A stretch of DNA of 64,000 bases from Sedimentimonas flavescens (lineage in GTDB: Bacteria; Pseudomonadota; Alphaproteobacteria; Rhodobacterales; Rhodobacteraceae), in NCBI RefSeq assembly GCF_019264375.1, contig NZ_JAHVAI010000007.1:62001-126000 (forward strand). The letters run 5' to 3'. The translations under genes and the position numbers were made by a program. Under the pieces are notes generated by a model. It had not been told where the DNA came from and made no database searches. It worked only from the letters and a program-made list of their open reading frames with translations. Shown in pieces: positions 53,982 to 62,250 of this stretch (position 1 is the stretch's first letter; each line of letters opens with the position of its first letter).

Positions 53982-54668
53982 ATGATGAAGATGAAGCGAT
54001 ACGCGATCTACTACGCTCCGCCCGAGGGGCGCTTTGCCGAGGCGGCGGCCCTTTGGCTGGGCCGCGATCTGGCGCGCGGGATCGATGTGGCACAGCCCGA
54101 ACGCGCCGCAATCGCGCTGGAACCCGCGACCCGGACGCCGCGCAAATACGGCTTTCACGCTACGATCAAGGCGCCGTTTCGTCTGGCGTCGGGCCAAAGC
54201 CCCGATGATGTGGCCGAGGCCCTCGCGGCGCTGACCGGGCAGCTTGCGCCCGTGACACTGGATGGCTTGCGCTTCGAGCGGATGGCGGGACGGTTCCTCG
54301 CACTGCGCCCCGAGGGCGACATCGCCCCCCTGAACGCATTGGCCGCCGAGGTCGTCAAGCAACTGGAGCCACAGCGTGCCCCCCTGAGCGCGGCCGAAAT
54401 CGCGCGGCGCAATCCAGAGCGGCTCTCGCCGCGACAGCGCGATCTGCTGGAACGCTTCGGCTATCCCTATGTGCTCGAGGAATTCCGCTTTCACCTGACG
54501 CTTTCGGGGGATCTGGACGCCACCGGGATCAGCCTGCTCGAAGCCGCCGCGCGCGACTGGTTCGGCCCGGTGCTTCCGGCGCCCTTCATTATCCACGACC
54601 TTTGCCTGTGCGGCGAGGATGAGGCAGGACAATTCCATCTGCTGTCTCGTCACGAACTGACCGGCTGA
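53982..54668 (+). CDS. DUF1045 phosphonate-locus protein (2H phosphoesterase fold)
   Basis: A 228-residue protein of the DUF1045 / putative phosphonate metabolism family. Two His-x-Thr motifs, KYGFHATIKAPF and EFRFHLTLSG, define a 2H phosphodiesterase fold; RYAIYYAPPEGRFAEAA is the family start. It probably acts on a cyclic or phosphodiester ribose intermediate of the C-P lyase pathway, in place of PhnP (inference). Three close ATGs (53982, 53985, 53991) are possible. It is convergent with phnN, overlapping by 19 nt. Confidence 0.85.
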   Translation: MMKMKRYAIYYAPPEGRFAEAAALWLGRDLARGIDVAQPERAAIALEPATRTPRKYGFHATIKAPFRLASGQSPDDVAEALAALTGQLAPVTLDGLRFERMAGRFLALRPEGDIAPLNALAAEVVKQLEPQRAPLSAAEIARRNPERLSPRQRDLLERFGYPYVLEEFRFHLTLSGDLDATGISLLEAAARDWFGPVLPAPFIIHDLCLCGEDEAGQFHLLSRHELTG

Positions 54669-55195
54669 AGCGCGTCGATCAGGCGGGCGACGCCCTGCTC
54701 CGGCGTTCCGTCGTTGCGCACGCTCACGGCGGGTATGCCAGCGGGCAGGGCTTGAGCGGCACGTTGCAGGCGCCGCGTGATCTCGTCATGGCTTTCGCGC
54801 GCCCGCGCCGCAAGACGGGCGGCCAGCACCTCGGGCGAGACGCTCACCTCGATCACGCGCAGATTGGGAAAGCGGGTCAGCGCTTCGGGAAGAGCCTTGC
54901 GGGACCCGTTGAAAATGACCGTACGCCCCTCGGCCAGAGGGGCGAATTCCTCATGGCGAAGACCGTAGCCCAGCCCATGCGCAGACCAATCCAGTGCGAA
55001 GGCCCCGCCCGCGCGCAGGGACGCAAAGACGGGTTCCGAGACACTCTCGAAATCCTCGGTTGCAAGCGATGGTGGCCGCGAGATCGTGCGCCGCGCGCGC
55101 AAGATGTCGGGGCGCGCCCGGGCGAGACCCGCCAGCAGCGTGTCCTTTCCCGAGCCGGATGCCCCGACGACGGCGAAGAGACGGCCGGACGCCAT
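54650..55195 (-). CDS. phnN: ribose 1,5-bisphosphate phosphokinase
   Basis: A 181-residue guanylate-kinase-like enzyme that phosphorylates ribose 1,5-bisphosphate to PRPP at the end of the C-P lyase route. Walker A AVVGASGSGKDTLL begins at residue 8. RTISRPPSLATEDFESVSE and LDWSAHGLGYGLRHE are PhnN blocks. Last in phnG-N, 1 nt after phnL. Its end overlaps DUF1045 on the opposite strand. Confidence 0.93.
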   Translation of the reverse strand: MASGRLFAVVGASGSGKDTLLAGLARARPDILRARRTISRPPSLATEDFESVSEPVFASLRAGGAFALDWSAHGLGYGLRHEEFAPLAEGRTVIFNGSRKALPEALTRFPNLRVIEVSVSPEVLAARLAARARESHDEITRRLQRAAQALPAGIPAVSVRNDGTPEQGVARLIDALQPVSS

Positions 55196-55196
55196 C

Positions 55197-55880
55197 TCAG
55201 GCCACCCGCGCCGGGGTAAAGCCGGTCACGTCAATCTCGCGGTCGCAAACGAGTGCGCGCGCGGCTTCGTCATGAAAGATCCCCACGATCGCTGCGCCGC
55301 GCGCCTTGGCGTCCGCGATCAGATCCAGAACGACCGCGCGATTGGCCGCATCCAGCGATGCCGTGGGCTCATCGAGCAACAGCGCCGGGTAGTCATGCGC
55401 GAATCCGCGCGCGATATTCACCCGTTGCTGTTCCCCGCCCGAGAAGGTCGTGGGCGACAGCGACCAGAGCCGCTCGGGGATGTTCAGACGCCGCAGCAGA
55501 TCCTCGGCGCGGGCGAATGCCTCGGCCTGAGGGCGACCAAGCGCCAGCAGCGGCTCGGCCACCACGGTCCGTGTCGGGACCCGGGGCACAACGCGCAGAA
55601 ACTGGCTGACATAGCCCAATGTCTCGCGCCGCAGCGCGATGATCTCGCGCGGGGCGGCGCGGACCACATCGAGACCGCCCACCCGGATCACACCCGATGC
55701 CGCCAGATAATTGCCGTAGATCATCCGCATCAACGTGGATTTGCCCGCGCCCGACGCGCCGGTCAGTGCGACGCATTCGCCGCGCGCGACGTGCATCTGC
55801 GCACCCGCCATGACCGGAATCACCGCACCGCCCTGATTGTGCAGCGTGAAGCTTTTCGAGAGATTTTCGATGTCGATCAT
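55197..55880 (-). CDS. phnL: C-P lyase subunit PhnL (ABC-type)
   Basis: A 227-residue ABC-fold protein with no transporter partner. Walker A GASGAGKST, signature FSGGEQQRVNIARGFA, Walker B ALLLDEPTASLD. VSQFLRVVPRVPTRTVVAEP is a PhnL-specific Q-loop region. With PhnI, PhnG and PhnH it installs the ribosyl-triphosphate on the phosphonate. Three nt after phnK. Confidence 0.95.
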   Translation of the reverse strand: MIDIENLSKSFTLHNQGGAVIPVMAGAQMHVARGECVALTGASGAGKSTLMRMIYGNYLAASGVIRVGGLDVVRAAPREIIALRRETLGYVSQFLRVVPRVPTRTVVAEPLLALGRPQAEAFARAEDLLRRLNIPERLWSLSPTTFSGGEQQRVNIARGFAHDYPALLLDEPTASLDAANRAVVLDLIADAKARGAAIVGIFHDEAARALVCDREIDVTGFTPARVA

Positions 55881-55883
55881 GGC

Positions 55884-56693
55884 TCAGACCTGCAAGACAG
55901 AAGAGACGAGAAGCTGGGTGTAGGCGGCTTGCGGATCGTCGAGCACCTGATCGGTCAGGCCCTGTTCGATTACATGGCCGTCCTTCATCACCATCAGCCG
56001 GTCGGCGAGCAGCCGCGCGACGGCCAGATCATGGGTGACAATGATGACCGACAGACCCATGTCGCGCACCAGCCCGCGCAACAGATCCAGAAGCCGCGCC
56101 TGAACGCTGACATCGAGGCCCCCGGTCGGCTCGTCCATGAAGACCAGACGCGGTCCGGTGACCAGATTTCGCGCGATCTGCAGGCGTTGCTGCATCCCGC
56201 CCGAGAACTGGCGTGGCCGGTCGTCGATGCGCTCCGGGGCGATCTCGACGCGGCCAAGCCAGTCGGTGGCCGTATCGCGGATGGAGCCGTAGTTGCGCGC
56301 GCCCACCGCCATCAACCGCTCGCCGACATTGCCGCCCGCCGAGACGCCCATGCGCAGCCCGTCGCGCGGATTTTGATGCACGAAAGCCCATTCCGTGCGC
56401 GACAGCATCCGCCGCTCGGGTTCGGCCATGGCGCGAATATCGCGGCCCCGGTAGAGCACGCGGCCGGCATCGGCCTCCAGGAAACCCGCGAGGCAGCTCA
56501 GCAGCGTGGATTTGCCCGAGCCGCTCTCGCCCACGATGCCCAGCACTTCGCCCGGGAACAGATCGAAACAGACATCGGCACAGCCGATCCGCGCGCCGTA
56601 GAACTTGCCCAGCCCCTCGACCCGCAGCAGCGGTGTTTCGGGCGTGGCCAAAGGCGGTGTCTCGGCGGGGAATGTCATGTGGCTACCCATCAT
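55884..56693 (-). CDS. phnK: C-P lyase subunit PhnK (ABC-type)
   Basis: A 269-residue ABC-fold subunit that docks on the C-P lyase core. Walker [10 protein letters not shown], signature [16 protein letters not shown], Walker [14 protein letters not shown]. The Q-loop [20 protein letters not shown] is characteristic. Its first ATG overlaps the phnJ stop (ATGA); an ATG a few codons on (MTFPAE) is an alternative. Confidence 0.95.
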   Translation of the reverse strand: MMGSHMTFPAETPPLATPETPLLRVEGLGKFYGARIGCADVCFDLFPGEVLGIVGESGSGKSTLLSCLAGFLEADAGRVLYRGRDIRAMAEPERRMLSRTEWAFVHQNPRDGLRMGVSAGGNVGERLMAVGARNYGSIRDTATDWLGRVEIAPERIDDRPRQFSGGMQQRLQIARNLVTGPRLVFMDEPTGGLDVSVQARLLDLLRGLVRDMGLSVIIVTHDLAVARLLADRLMVMKDGHVIEQGLTDQVLDDPQAAYTQLLVSSVLQV

Positions 56694-57559
56694 GCGGCCT
56701 CCTCGGGGCTCAGGCGTCCGCGAAGTCCGTCGGCGCGGCGCGAGGCACAGAAATCGGTGTCGGAGCAGATGAACATCCGCCCGCCCCGATCGTCGGTGAT
56801 GACTTCGTCAAGGTAGCTTTGCGCCGCCCCGCACAGATCGCAGTCATGATCGGCCTTGCTCGGCTCGAACGGGTGATCTTCGAAATCGAGGCTGACGACC
56901 TGGGTATAGGGCGGCAGCGCGTAGATGCGCTGCTCGCGTCCCGCACCGAAGAGCTGGATCGCGGCATTGCCGCCCAGCTTTGGGTTGTCGAACTTCGGGA
57001 TCGGCGAGGGGTCCATCACATAGCGCCCCTCGACCTTGACCGGATATGCATAAGAGGTTGCGATCGCGCCATGGCGGGCGATGTCCTCGTAAAGCTTCAC
57101 ATGCATCAGCCCGTATTCCTCAAGCGCATGCATCCGGCGCGTCTCGCTTTCGCGCGGCTCCAGAAAACGCAGCGGCTCGGGGATCGGCACCTGGTAGACC
57201 AGAATCTGCCCCTCGGTGAGCGCCTGCTCGGGGATGCGGTGGCGGGTCTGGATCACGCTGGCCTCGGCGGTGTGCTCGGTCGTGGCGACGCCAGCGGTGC
57301 GCTCGAAGAACTTGCGGATTGAGACCGCGTTCGTCGTGTCATCGGCGCCTTGGTCGATGACCTTGAGGCAGTCTTCGGGCGTAAGGCAGGCGGCGGTCAC
57401 CTGCACGCCGCCCGTGCCCCAGCCATAGGGCATTGGCATCTCGCGCGAGGCGAAGGGCACCTGATAGCCTGGGATCGCGAGGCCCTTGAGCAGGGCGCGG
57501 CGGATCATCCGTTTCGTCGCCTCGTCGAGATAGGCGAAGTTATACGCGGCCTCGCTCAT
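56690..57559 (-). CDS. phnJ: carbon-phosphorus lyase PhnJ (radical SAM)
   Basis: The catalytic subunit that cleaves the C-P bond of alpha-D-ribose 1-methylphosphonate 5-phosphate. The C-X2-C-X21-C-X5-C cluster motif is complete: Cys240, 243, 265 and 271. AYLDEATKRMIRRALLKGLA opens the protein and PYGWGTGGVQVTAACLTPED is conserved. QGADDTTNAVSIRKFFERTA supports the assignment. 289 residues, near E. coli (281). Overlaps phnI and phnK. Confidence 0.97.
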   Translation of the reverse strand: MSEAAYNFAYLDEATKRMIRRALLKGLAIPGYQVPFASREMPMPYGWGTGGVQVTAACLTPEDCLKVIDQGADDTTNAVSIRKFFERTAGVATTEHTAEASVIQTRHRIPEQALTEGQILVYQVPIPEPLRFLEPRESETRRMHALEEYGLMHVKLYEDIARHGAIATSYAYPVKVEGRYVMDPSPIPKFDNPKLGGNAAIQLFGAGREQRIYALPPYTQVVSLDFEDHPFEPSKADHDCDLCGAAQSYLDEVITDDRGGRMFICSDTDFCASRRADGLRGRLSPEEAA

Positions 57560-58644
57560 TCCGCGGCCTCCTTGCAGGTCTCGGCCCCGGCGTCGCGGCG
57601 CAGCTTTCGGATCAGCTCCAGCTCGGACTGGAAATCGACGTAATGGGGCAGCTTGATATGCTCAAGGAAGCCCGTCGCCTGGATGTTGTCGCAGTGATAA
57701 AGGACGAACTCGGCATCCTGAGCCGGCGCGCCGGTGTTCTCTTCGCCCAGTTCGTCCCACCGCAATGCGCGGTCCACGAGGCTCATCGAGATCGCCTTGC
57801 GCTCTGACTGGCCCATGACCAGGCCATAGCCGCGCGTGAACTGGGCCGGTTCGGTTTTCGAGCCCGTGAACTGGTTCACCGTTTCACATTCAGTCAGTTC
57901 GATCTCTCCGATCTCGACGGCAAAGCCAAGTTCGGGGATCTCCATCTCGACGGCGCAGGTGCCAATGCGCAATTCGCCGACGAAGGCATGGGTGCGGCCA
58001 TAGCCGCGCTGCGTGGAATAGGCCATGGAGAGAACAAACCCTTCGTCTCCGCGCGCCAGCGCCTGCAAGCGCAGCGGCCGGTCTGCGGGCATCTCAAGCG
58101 GTTCGCGCGTCAGGTCGGGCGGGGTGGCCTCGCCCTGCGTCAGCGGCTCCATCAACCCGTCGCGGTCCAGCAGTTGCAGGATGTGCGGCACCGGCTGCGT
58201 CTCGGCGGGCTTGCGCGCGGCCTGCGGCGCATCGCCATCGGCCATCAGCGCGAAATCCAGAAGCCGGTGGGTATAATCGAAGGTCGGCCCCAGCACCTGC
58301 CCGCCCGGCACATCCTTGAACGTTGCCGAGATCCGGCGCGTCACCGCCATCTCATCTGTCTCGACGGGAAGCGCGCCGCCAAAGCGCGGCAGCGTGGTGC
58401 GATAGGCGCGGATCAGAAAGATCGCCTCGATCAGATCGCCGCGAGCCTGTTTGATCGCCAGCGCGGCGAGGTCGGGGTCATAAAGCGACCCTTCCGCCAT
58501 CACGCGGTTCACCGCCAGCGTCATCTGCTCGCGGATCTGCGCGATGCTAAGTTCGGGCACGGCGGGATCGCCACGCCGCGCCTCGGCCAGCCATTGATGC
58601 GCGGCCTCAATCGCGCGCTCGCCGCCTTTGGTCGCGACATACAT
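57556..58644 (-). CDS. phnI: C-P lyase subunit PhnI
   Basis: A 362-residue nucleosidase-like core subunit. The start MYVATKGGERAIEAAHQWLA is a PhnI hallmark. IRAYRTTLPRFGGALPVETD and RGYGLVMGQSERKAISMSLV, then EFVLYHCDNIQATGFLEHIK, follow. Forms the heterooctamer with PhnG, H and J. The ATG overlaps the phnH stop by one base; longer in-frame readings upstream lie inside phnH and are rejected. Confidence 0.96.
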   Translation of the reverse strand: MYVATKGGERAIEAAHQWLAEARRGDPAVPELSIAQIREQMTLAVNRVMAEGSLYDPDLAALAIKQARGDLIEAIFLIRAYRTTLPRFGGALPVETDEMAVTRRISATFKDVPGGQVLGPTFDYTHRLLDFALMADGDAPQAARKPAETQPVPHILQLLDRDGLMEPLTQGEATPPDLTREPLEMPADRPLRLQALARGDEGFVLSMAYSTQRGYGRTHAFVGELRIGTCAVEMEIPELGFAVEIGEIELTECETVNQFTGSKTEPAQFTRGYGLVMGQSERKAISMSLVDRALRWDELGEENTGAPAQDAEFVLYHCDNIQATGFLEHIKLPHYVDFQSELELIRKLRRDAGAETCKEAAE

Positions 58645-59216
58645 CAGAGCGCCTCCACATTGGTTGAGCGCGGCAGGGCCCAAAGCTGGCTGCCCGCAGA
58701 AAAGTAGCAATCGAAGCCGAGGGGGAATTGCGTACGGTTCGCTGCGAAAGCGGCGATCTCGGGCAGGCAAGCTTCGTGGCAGGTTTCGATCCCCGGACCG
58801 GCCAGCCGCGCCGATGGCGGGGTGGCGCCCGGCATCTCTACGATCAGGGTCGCTGCCCGATCGGGGTAATCGGCGGTACCGATGGCGAAGCGCGAAACGG
58901 GCTGGAGCGCGCCCCATGCACCCAAAGCGAAGGCTGCCTCTTCGGCGGGCACGATCGGCGCGCCGCAGTGGAACGCGATCCACTGGCGCGTTGCCTGGGT
59001 GTCTTGACTGGGCGCGAGGTAGAGCGGGGTTGTCGTGTCGACCAGCGTCAGCAAGACCGCCCCGGCAGCGGGCGAGATAGGGGCGGGCGGGGCAGCCCCG
59101 GTAATCGGCTGGATGCGGCCCGGACGCGCCATAGCCTCAAGACAGGCACGAAAAGCGCGGGCCGATTGCGCTGCGGGGTCGTCGAAGCCCCCCGCCAGAA
59201 TTTCGGCGTGGTCCAT
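58644..59216 (-). CDS. phnH: C-P lyase subunit PhnH
   Basis: A 190-residue core subunit. QSARAFRACLEAMARPGRIQ and TLVDTTTPLYLA are family blocks; GPGIETCHEACLPEIAAFAA is also typical; FPLGFDCYFSAGSQLWALPR near the end is the PhnH signature. Overlaps phnG and phnI by one base each. Confidence 0.95.
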   Translation of the reverse strand: MDHAEILAGGFDDPAAQSARAFRACLEAMARPGRIQPITGAAPPAPISPAAGAVLLTLVDTTTPLYLAPSQDTQATRQWIAFHCGAPIVPAEEAAFALGAWGALQPVSRFAIGTADYPDRAATLIVEMPGATPPSARLAGPGIETCHEACLPEIAAFAANRTQFPLGFDCYFSAGSQLWALPRSTNVEAL

Positions 59217-59662
59217 CAGTCTTCTCCCCGCACCATGGTGAAAAACTCGACCCGGGTCGCAGCGGCTTTTTCTGCGCGGGCGGTGCGGCGCTCGTCTTCC
59301 TCGGCGCGCAGGGGCAGGAGCAGATCGGCCTCGATCCGCGCTGCTTCGGTGCCCTGCATCAGCGCATCGATCAGCGCGGCGCGCGTGGCATGATTGCGGT
59401 CGCGGCCCTGCACATAGGCATGACCGACGCGCCCGTCCTCAAGCCGCAACGAGCAGCGCGTTACCGTCATCTCACCCAGATTGAACGGAGCGCCGCGGGC
59501 CCCGGTACGGCCTCGCACCATGACCGTTCCGATCTCGGGGGCGCGCAGCCAGGCATGGGCGGGAAGGTCGGGCATCAATGCGGCCAGACGCTGCGGATTG
59601 GCACGCGCCAGCAGCCCCATACGGCTCCGGCGCAGCAACTGATCTTCGCTCGGGATCGACAT
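59216..59662 (-). CDS. phnG: C-P lyase subunit PhnG
   Basis: A 148-residue core subunit that, with PhnI, forms the glycosylase-like activity. LLRRSRMGLLARANPQRLAA is the N-terminal family block; GTVMVRGRTGARGAPFNLGE and MTVTRCSLRLEDGRVGHAYV are conserved. It is the first gene of phnGHIJKLN and divergent from phnF, with 77 nt between starts. Confidence 0.95.
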   Translation of the reverse strand: MSIPSEDQLLRRSRMGLLARANPQRLAALMPDLPAHAWLRAPEIGTVMVRGRTGARGAPFNLGEMTVTRCSLRLEDGRVGHAYVQGRDRNHATRAALIDALMQGTEAARIEADLLLPLRAEEDERRTARAEKAAATRVEFFTMVRGED

Positions 59663-59739
59663 CTTGAGAATCTGTCCAGTCTTCTATACAACTAGACAAA
59701 TATTCCCCGATCCACGCTTCCTGAACAAATGAAACTTCC
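59663..59739. promoter_or_regulatory. phnG/phnF divergent promoter with candidate PhnF operator
   Basis: On the minus strand, TTGTCTAG and TTGTATAG form an adjoining direct repeat (59699 down to 59684; 7 of 8 positions equal). It also sits in a wider GTCT...AGAC inverted arrangement (59679-59697). GntR/HutC-type regulators bind such TxGTxTAG elements, so this is the likely PhnF site. Inference from position. Confidence 0.55.
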
Positions 59740-60468
59740 ATGACACGCCAACCCGTCTGGCAAACCATTGCCGAAACGCTGCGCCACGAGATCACCGAAG
59801 GGCTCTATCCCGAAGGCACCAAACTTCCGACCGAGGCGCAGCTATCGGCACGTTTCGGGGTCAATCGGCACACGGTGCGACACGCACTGGCCGCACTGGC
59901 CGAGGCGGGCCTGACCGTGTCGCGGCGCGGCGCGGGGGTTTTTGTCGCCTCGGCACCGCGGGCGGATTACCCGTTGGGCCGGCGTGTGCGGTTTCACCAG
60001 AACGTCTCCGCCTCGGGGCGCACCCCAACGCGAGAGGTGCTGAGAATCGAATCCCGCCCCGCGCGCGAAGCCGAGGCCGAGGCGCTTGCCCTGCCCGCCG
60101 GCGCCAATGTTCATGTGTTCGAGGGGATCTCGCTTGGCGATGCGTTGCCGCTAGCGGTGTTCCGCTCAGTGTTTCCCGCAGCGCGTTTTCCTGATCTTCC
60201 CGCAGCCCTCGCGCGGCTGCATTCGGTCACACAGGCCCTCGCGGCGCAGGGGCTGCGCGACTACACGCGCGCGACGACCCGGGTGACGGCCAAGGTTGCC
60301 AAAGGCCCTCGCGCCGGTCTGCTGAAATTACCCGAAGGCGCGCCCATCCTGCGCACCGAAGCGGTGAACATCGATGCAGACGGCGTACCGGTTGAGTTCG
60401 GCATCAGCTGGTTTGCAGGTGATCGCGTCGCGCTGACCGTCTCGGCGGAACCCGGCGAACCACGCTAG
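59740..60468 (+). CDS. phnF: GntR/UTRA-family phosphonate regulator PhnF
   Basis: A 242-residue HutC-type regulator. The winged helix (residues 5-70) includes RHEITEGLYPEGTKLPTEAQ and LSARFGVNRHTVRHALAALA. The UTRA effector domain (about 90-235) has VFEGISLGDALPLAVFRSVF. Divergent from phnG-N, as in many alphaproteobacteria; expected repressor that responds to a phosphonate or downstream ligand. A strong bidirectional hairpin follows. Confidence 0.93.
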   Translation: MTRQPVWQTIAETLRHEITEGLYPEGTKLPTEAQLSARFGVNRHTVRHALAALAEAGLTVSRRGAGVFVASAPRADYPLGRRVRFHQNVSASGRTPTREVLRIESRPAREAEAEALALPAGANVHVFEGISLGDALPLAVFRSVFPAARFPDLPAALARLHSVTQALAAQGLRDYTRATTRVTAKVAKGPRAGLLKLPEGAPILRTEAVNIDADGVPVEFGISWFAGDRVALTVSAEPGEPR

Positions 60469-60469
60469 A

Positions 60470-60502
60470 CGCGGCCCTGCGCACATAGCTTGCAGGGCCG
60501 CG
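60470..60502 (+). terminator. bidirectional hairpin between phnF and transglutaminase genes
   Basis: An 11-bp perfect stem CGCGGCCCTGC/GCAGGGCCGCG with an 11-base loop lies between two convergent stops (2 nt after phnF, 13 nt before the transglutaminase stop). T-runs are weak on both sides, so it probably acts as a shared transcription end. Confidence 0.7.
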
Positions 60503-60515
60503 CCTTCATGATCGA

Positions 60516-61607
60516 TTACGCGGTCAACTCGCGCGCGGTGATCGAATAGGCGAAGGCCGCCGCGTCGAGCTGATCGAGGCGCTCTCCGCCGATCTCGGCC
60601 TCGGGATACATCAGGAAGGCGACGGCGTCGTTCTCCGAACCCGGCAGAGCGATATCATGGCCGAAGTTGTAGCCGATCCAGTTGCCTTCCCAGGCACCGA
60701 ACAGCGCGGCGCGGGCATCGGCCACCTTGGGATCGTCAAAGCCCAGATTGCCCGGAGGCTCTTCCAGCATGACCTTGCGCACATCGGCCGGATCGGCGGC
60801 GACCCAACCGAAGCCCTCCAGGAACACTTCGGCGCGGCAGTGCTGCGACTTGGTCACATCGGGCTTGTTCGCGCCAAGGCTCTTGTAGCCGAAGGCCGAG
60901 GGGGCTACGCGCAGCCCGTAAACGTCACGCGCAGGCAGCCCGGCCGCGCGGGCCAGGCCCACGAAAAGCGCGTTCAGGTCGGCGCATTTGCCGGTCAGAT
61001 CGCCCATCTCCAGCATCGAGGCCACATCGCCCAGCCCGCAACCACGGGTCTCGGGGTTACGCTCGGTGCTTTCGACGATCCATTCGTAGATGCGACGAGC
61101 CTTATCGAGGTCGCTGCGCGCGCCAACCACGATCTGCTCGGTGGTCTGGCGCACGATCCCGTCGGTGGGGATCAGCGCGGTCGGCGCGGTGTAAAGCGCG
61201 CGGTCTTCCTCGGACAGGGCCGAGGCGGTGCCCGTCTGCGCAAAATCAGTGGCGCGATCGCGCGTCGCGACGGTGGCGACGATCTCAAGCGTGCGCGGGG
61301 CGTCGGCGGCGGCCCATTGCGCGTGCAGGAAGCGCGCGCCGCTGACCGGGTCGGTCTTGATCTCGGCGCTTTCGGTGCTGGTCGTCCAGCTCAGTGCGCC
61401 GGGCTTCATCCAGCCGTCCTCGTTTACCGAGGGCACCGGCACCCAGACCTGCGCCGTCTCGCCGCCCGCAGGCAGGTCAATGCGTGTGATCACCTCGAAC
61501 TCGCGCCAGCCAGCGGGCTTGGGCGCGAAAGAGGCTGCTGCCATGCGCGGCAGCATCACGAGCGCGGAAGCCGCTACACCGAGCTTCAGGATCGTCCGTC
61601 TGTTCAT
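60516..61607 (-). CDS. exported transglutaminase-like protein
   Basis: A 363-residue protein with a Tat-like signal (MNRRTILKLGVAASALVMLP). The transglutaminase core (about residues 150-275) has the triad Cys208 in DLTGKCADLNALFVGLARAA, His256 in KSQHCRAEV and Asp272 in GWVAADPAD. Bacterial members are usually proteases or amidases. The N-terminal half (30-130) is a beta-rich region. I choose the ATG MNRRTIL because of the signal. It is the most downstream gene of the leftward run ending at phnF. Substrate unknown. Confidence 0.82.
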   Translation of the reverse strand: MNRRTILKLGVAASALVMLPRMAAASFAPKPAGWREFEVITRIDLPAGGETAQVWVPVPSVNEDGWMKPGALSWTTSTESAEIKTDPVSGARFLHAQWAAADAPRTLEIVATVATRDRATDFAQTGTASALSEEDRALYTAPTALIPTDGIVRQTTEQIVVGARSDLDKARRIYEWIVESTERNPETRGCGLGDVASMLEMGDLTGKCADLNALFVGLARAAGLPARDVYGLRVAPSAFGYKSLGANKPDVTKSQHCRAEVFLEGFGWVAADPADVRKVMLEEPPGNLGFDDPKVADARAALFGAWEGNWIGYNFGHDIALPGSENDAVAFLMYPEAEIGGERLDQLDAAAFAYSITARELTA

Positions 61608-61682
61608 GTCTAAACGCCTTTCCAGCAATGTTGGCGCCTCTCTATTCGCACCCGGCCAGTGCCGCAAGCGGCCACAAAGAAC

Positions 61683-61708
61683 GGGCGGGGCAGTCGCCTG
61701 CCCCGCCC
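61683..61708 (-). terminator. 11-bp hairpin between the Cys-rich protein and transglutaminase genes
   Basis: On the minus strand GGGCGGGGCAG/CTGCCCCGCCC closes a GCGA (GNRA-type) tetraloop, followed by GTTCTTT. It lies 20 nt after the stop of the Cys-rich gene and may end or attenuate its transcript. Confidence 0.65.
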
Positions 61709-61728
61709 TGCGGTGAATGCTGTGCGGC

Positions 61729-62103
61729 TCAGCGGCCGGCCGACGAGTGTGATGCCTCGCGGGACGAGCGCTCGGGAGCGTCCTCATCGCTGTTACGGCC
61801 CGGGCGCGGCACCGGCTTACCTTCAAGCACGACGCGGTAGGTGCCGTCGGGGCGCTCGATGATACGGATGCGGGCAATCGCCGGGGCGGCTTGCGAGGCG
61901 CTGCCGTGCAGCTCTTCGCAGGCATCGAGACCGGCCGAGGTGCAGGCCTCGGGGTGCTTGGAGTTCTCGTTGCAGGCACTGATCACATGCGAGGCGCAGG
62001 CGGCCATGCTGGCACCGGCATTGCCCTTGGCGCTGGCTTGCGTGCCGACCGAAGCGGCGATCAGGGCGAGGGCGGCGAAAGCGGTCTTGGTGGTGAAGGT
62101 CAT
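61729..62103 (-). CDS. exported four-cysteine protein, 124 residues
   Basis: A small exported protein. The signal peptide (MTFTTKTAFAALALIAASVG, cut near residue 25) is followed by a predicted helical region with four Cys: Cys36, 44, 54 and 62. The spacing C-X7-C-X9-C-X7-C is symmetric, like a disulfide-stapled helical hairpin. The C-terminal part (RIRIIERPDGTYRVVLEG) looks like a short beta strand pair, followed by a disordered, charged Ser/Arg-rich tail. No family recognised. It lies between an S8 peptidase and a transglutaminase-like gene, all leftward; a substrate or inhibitor role is possible but not supported. Confidence 0.7.
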   Translation of the reverse strand: MTFTTKTAFAALALIAASVGTQASAKGNAGASMAACASHVISACNENSKHPEACTSAGLDACEELHGSASQAAPAIARIRIIERPDGTYRVVLEGKPVPRPGRNSDEDAPERSSREASHSSAGR

Positions 62104-62250
62104 TTGTCGTCTCCTGGGTTGAATGTGTGCCGGTGTCGTCCGGGTTACATTCGTGTGTCGTGCGACGGAGACGGAGGGTTCAAATACTTCGGAAGAAAAA
62201 TTCAGAAATCTTCTAGAGCATTGTTATTTCATCGATTTAATTGAACAAAT
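62104..62250. other. intergenic region, S8 peptidase / Cys-rich protein
   Basis: 147 bases with an AT-rich stretch at 62190-62250, in contrast to the surrounding GC-rich DNA. It lies just past the S8 stop and probably contains the promoter of the Cys-rich gene. GAACCC (minus strand, 62181 down to 62176) resembles an ECF-sigma -35, but I find no matching -10. No T-rich terminator hairpin was seen. Confidence 0.4.

Noticed and set aside
55086-56816. 576-codon open frame on the + strand
   Set aside because: Antisense to phnL and phnK, both complete with Walker and signature motifs.
62170-62185. ECF-sigma promoter before the four-cysteine gene
   Set aside because: GAACCC fits a -35 but the region 16-17 nt further shows no CGTC-like -10; kept only as a remark.
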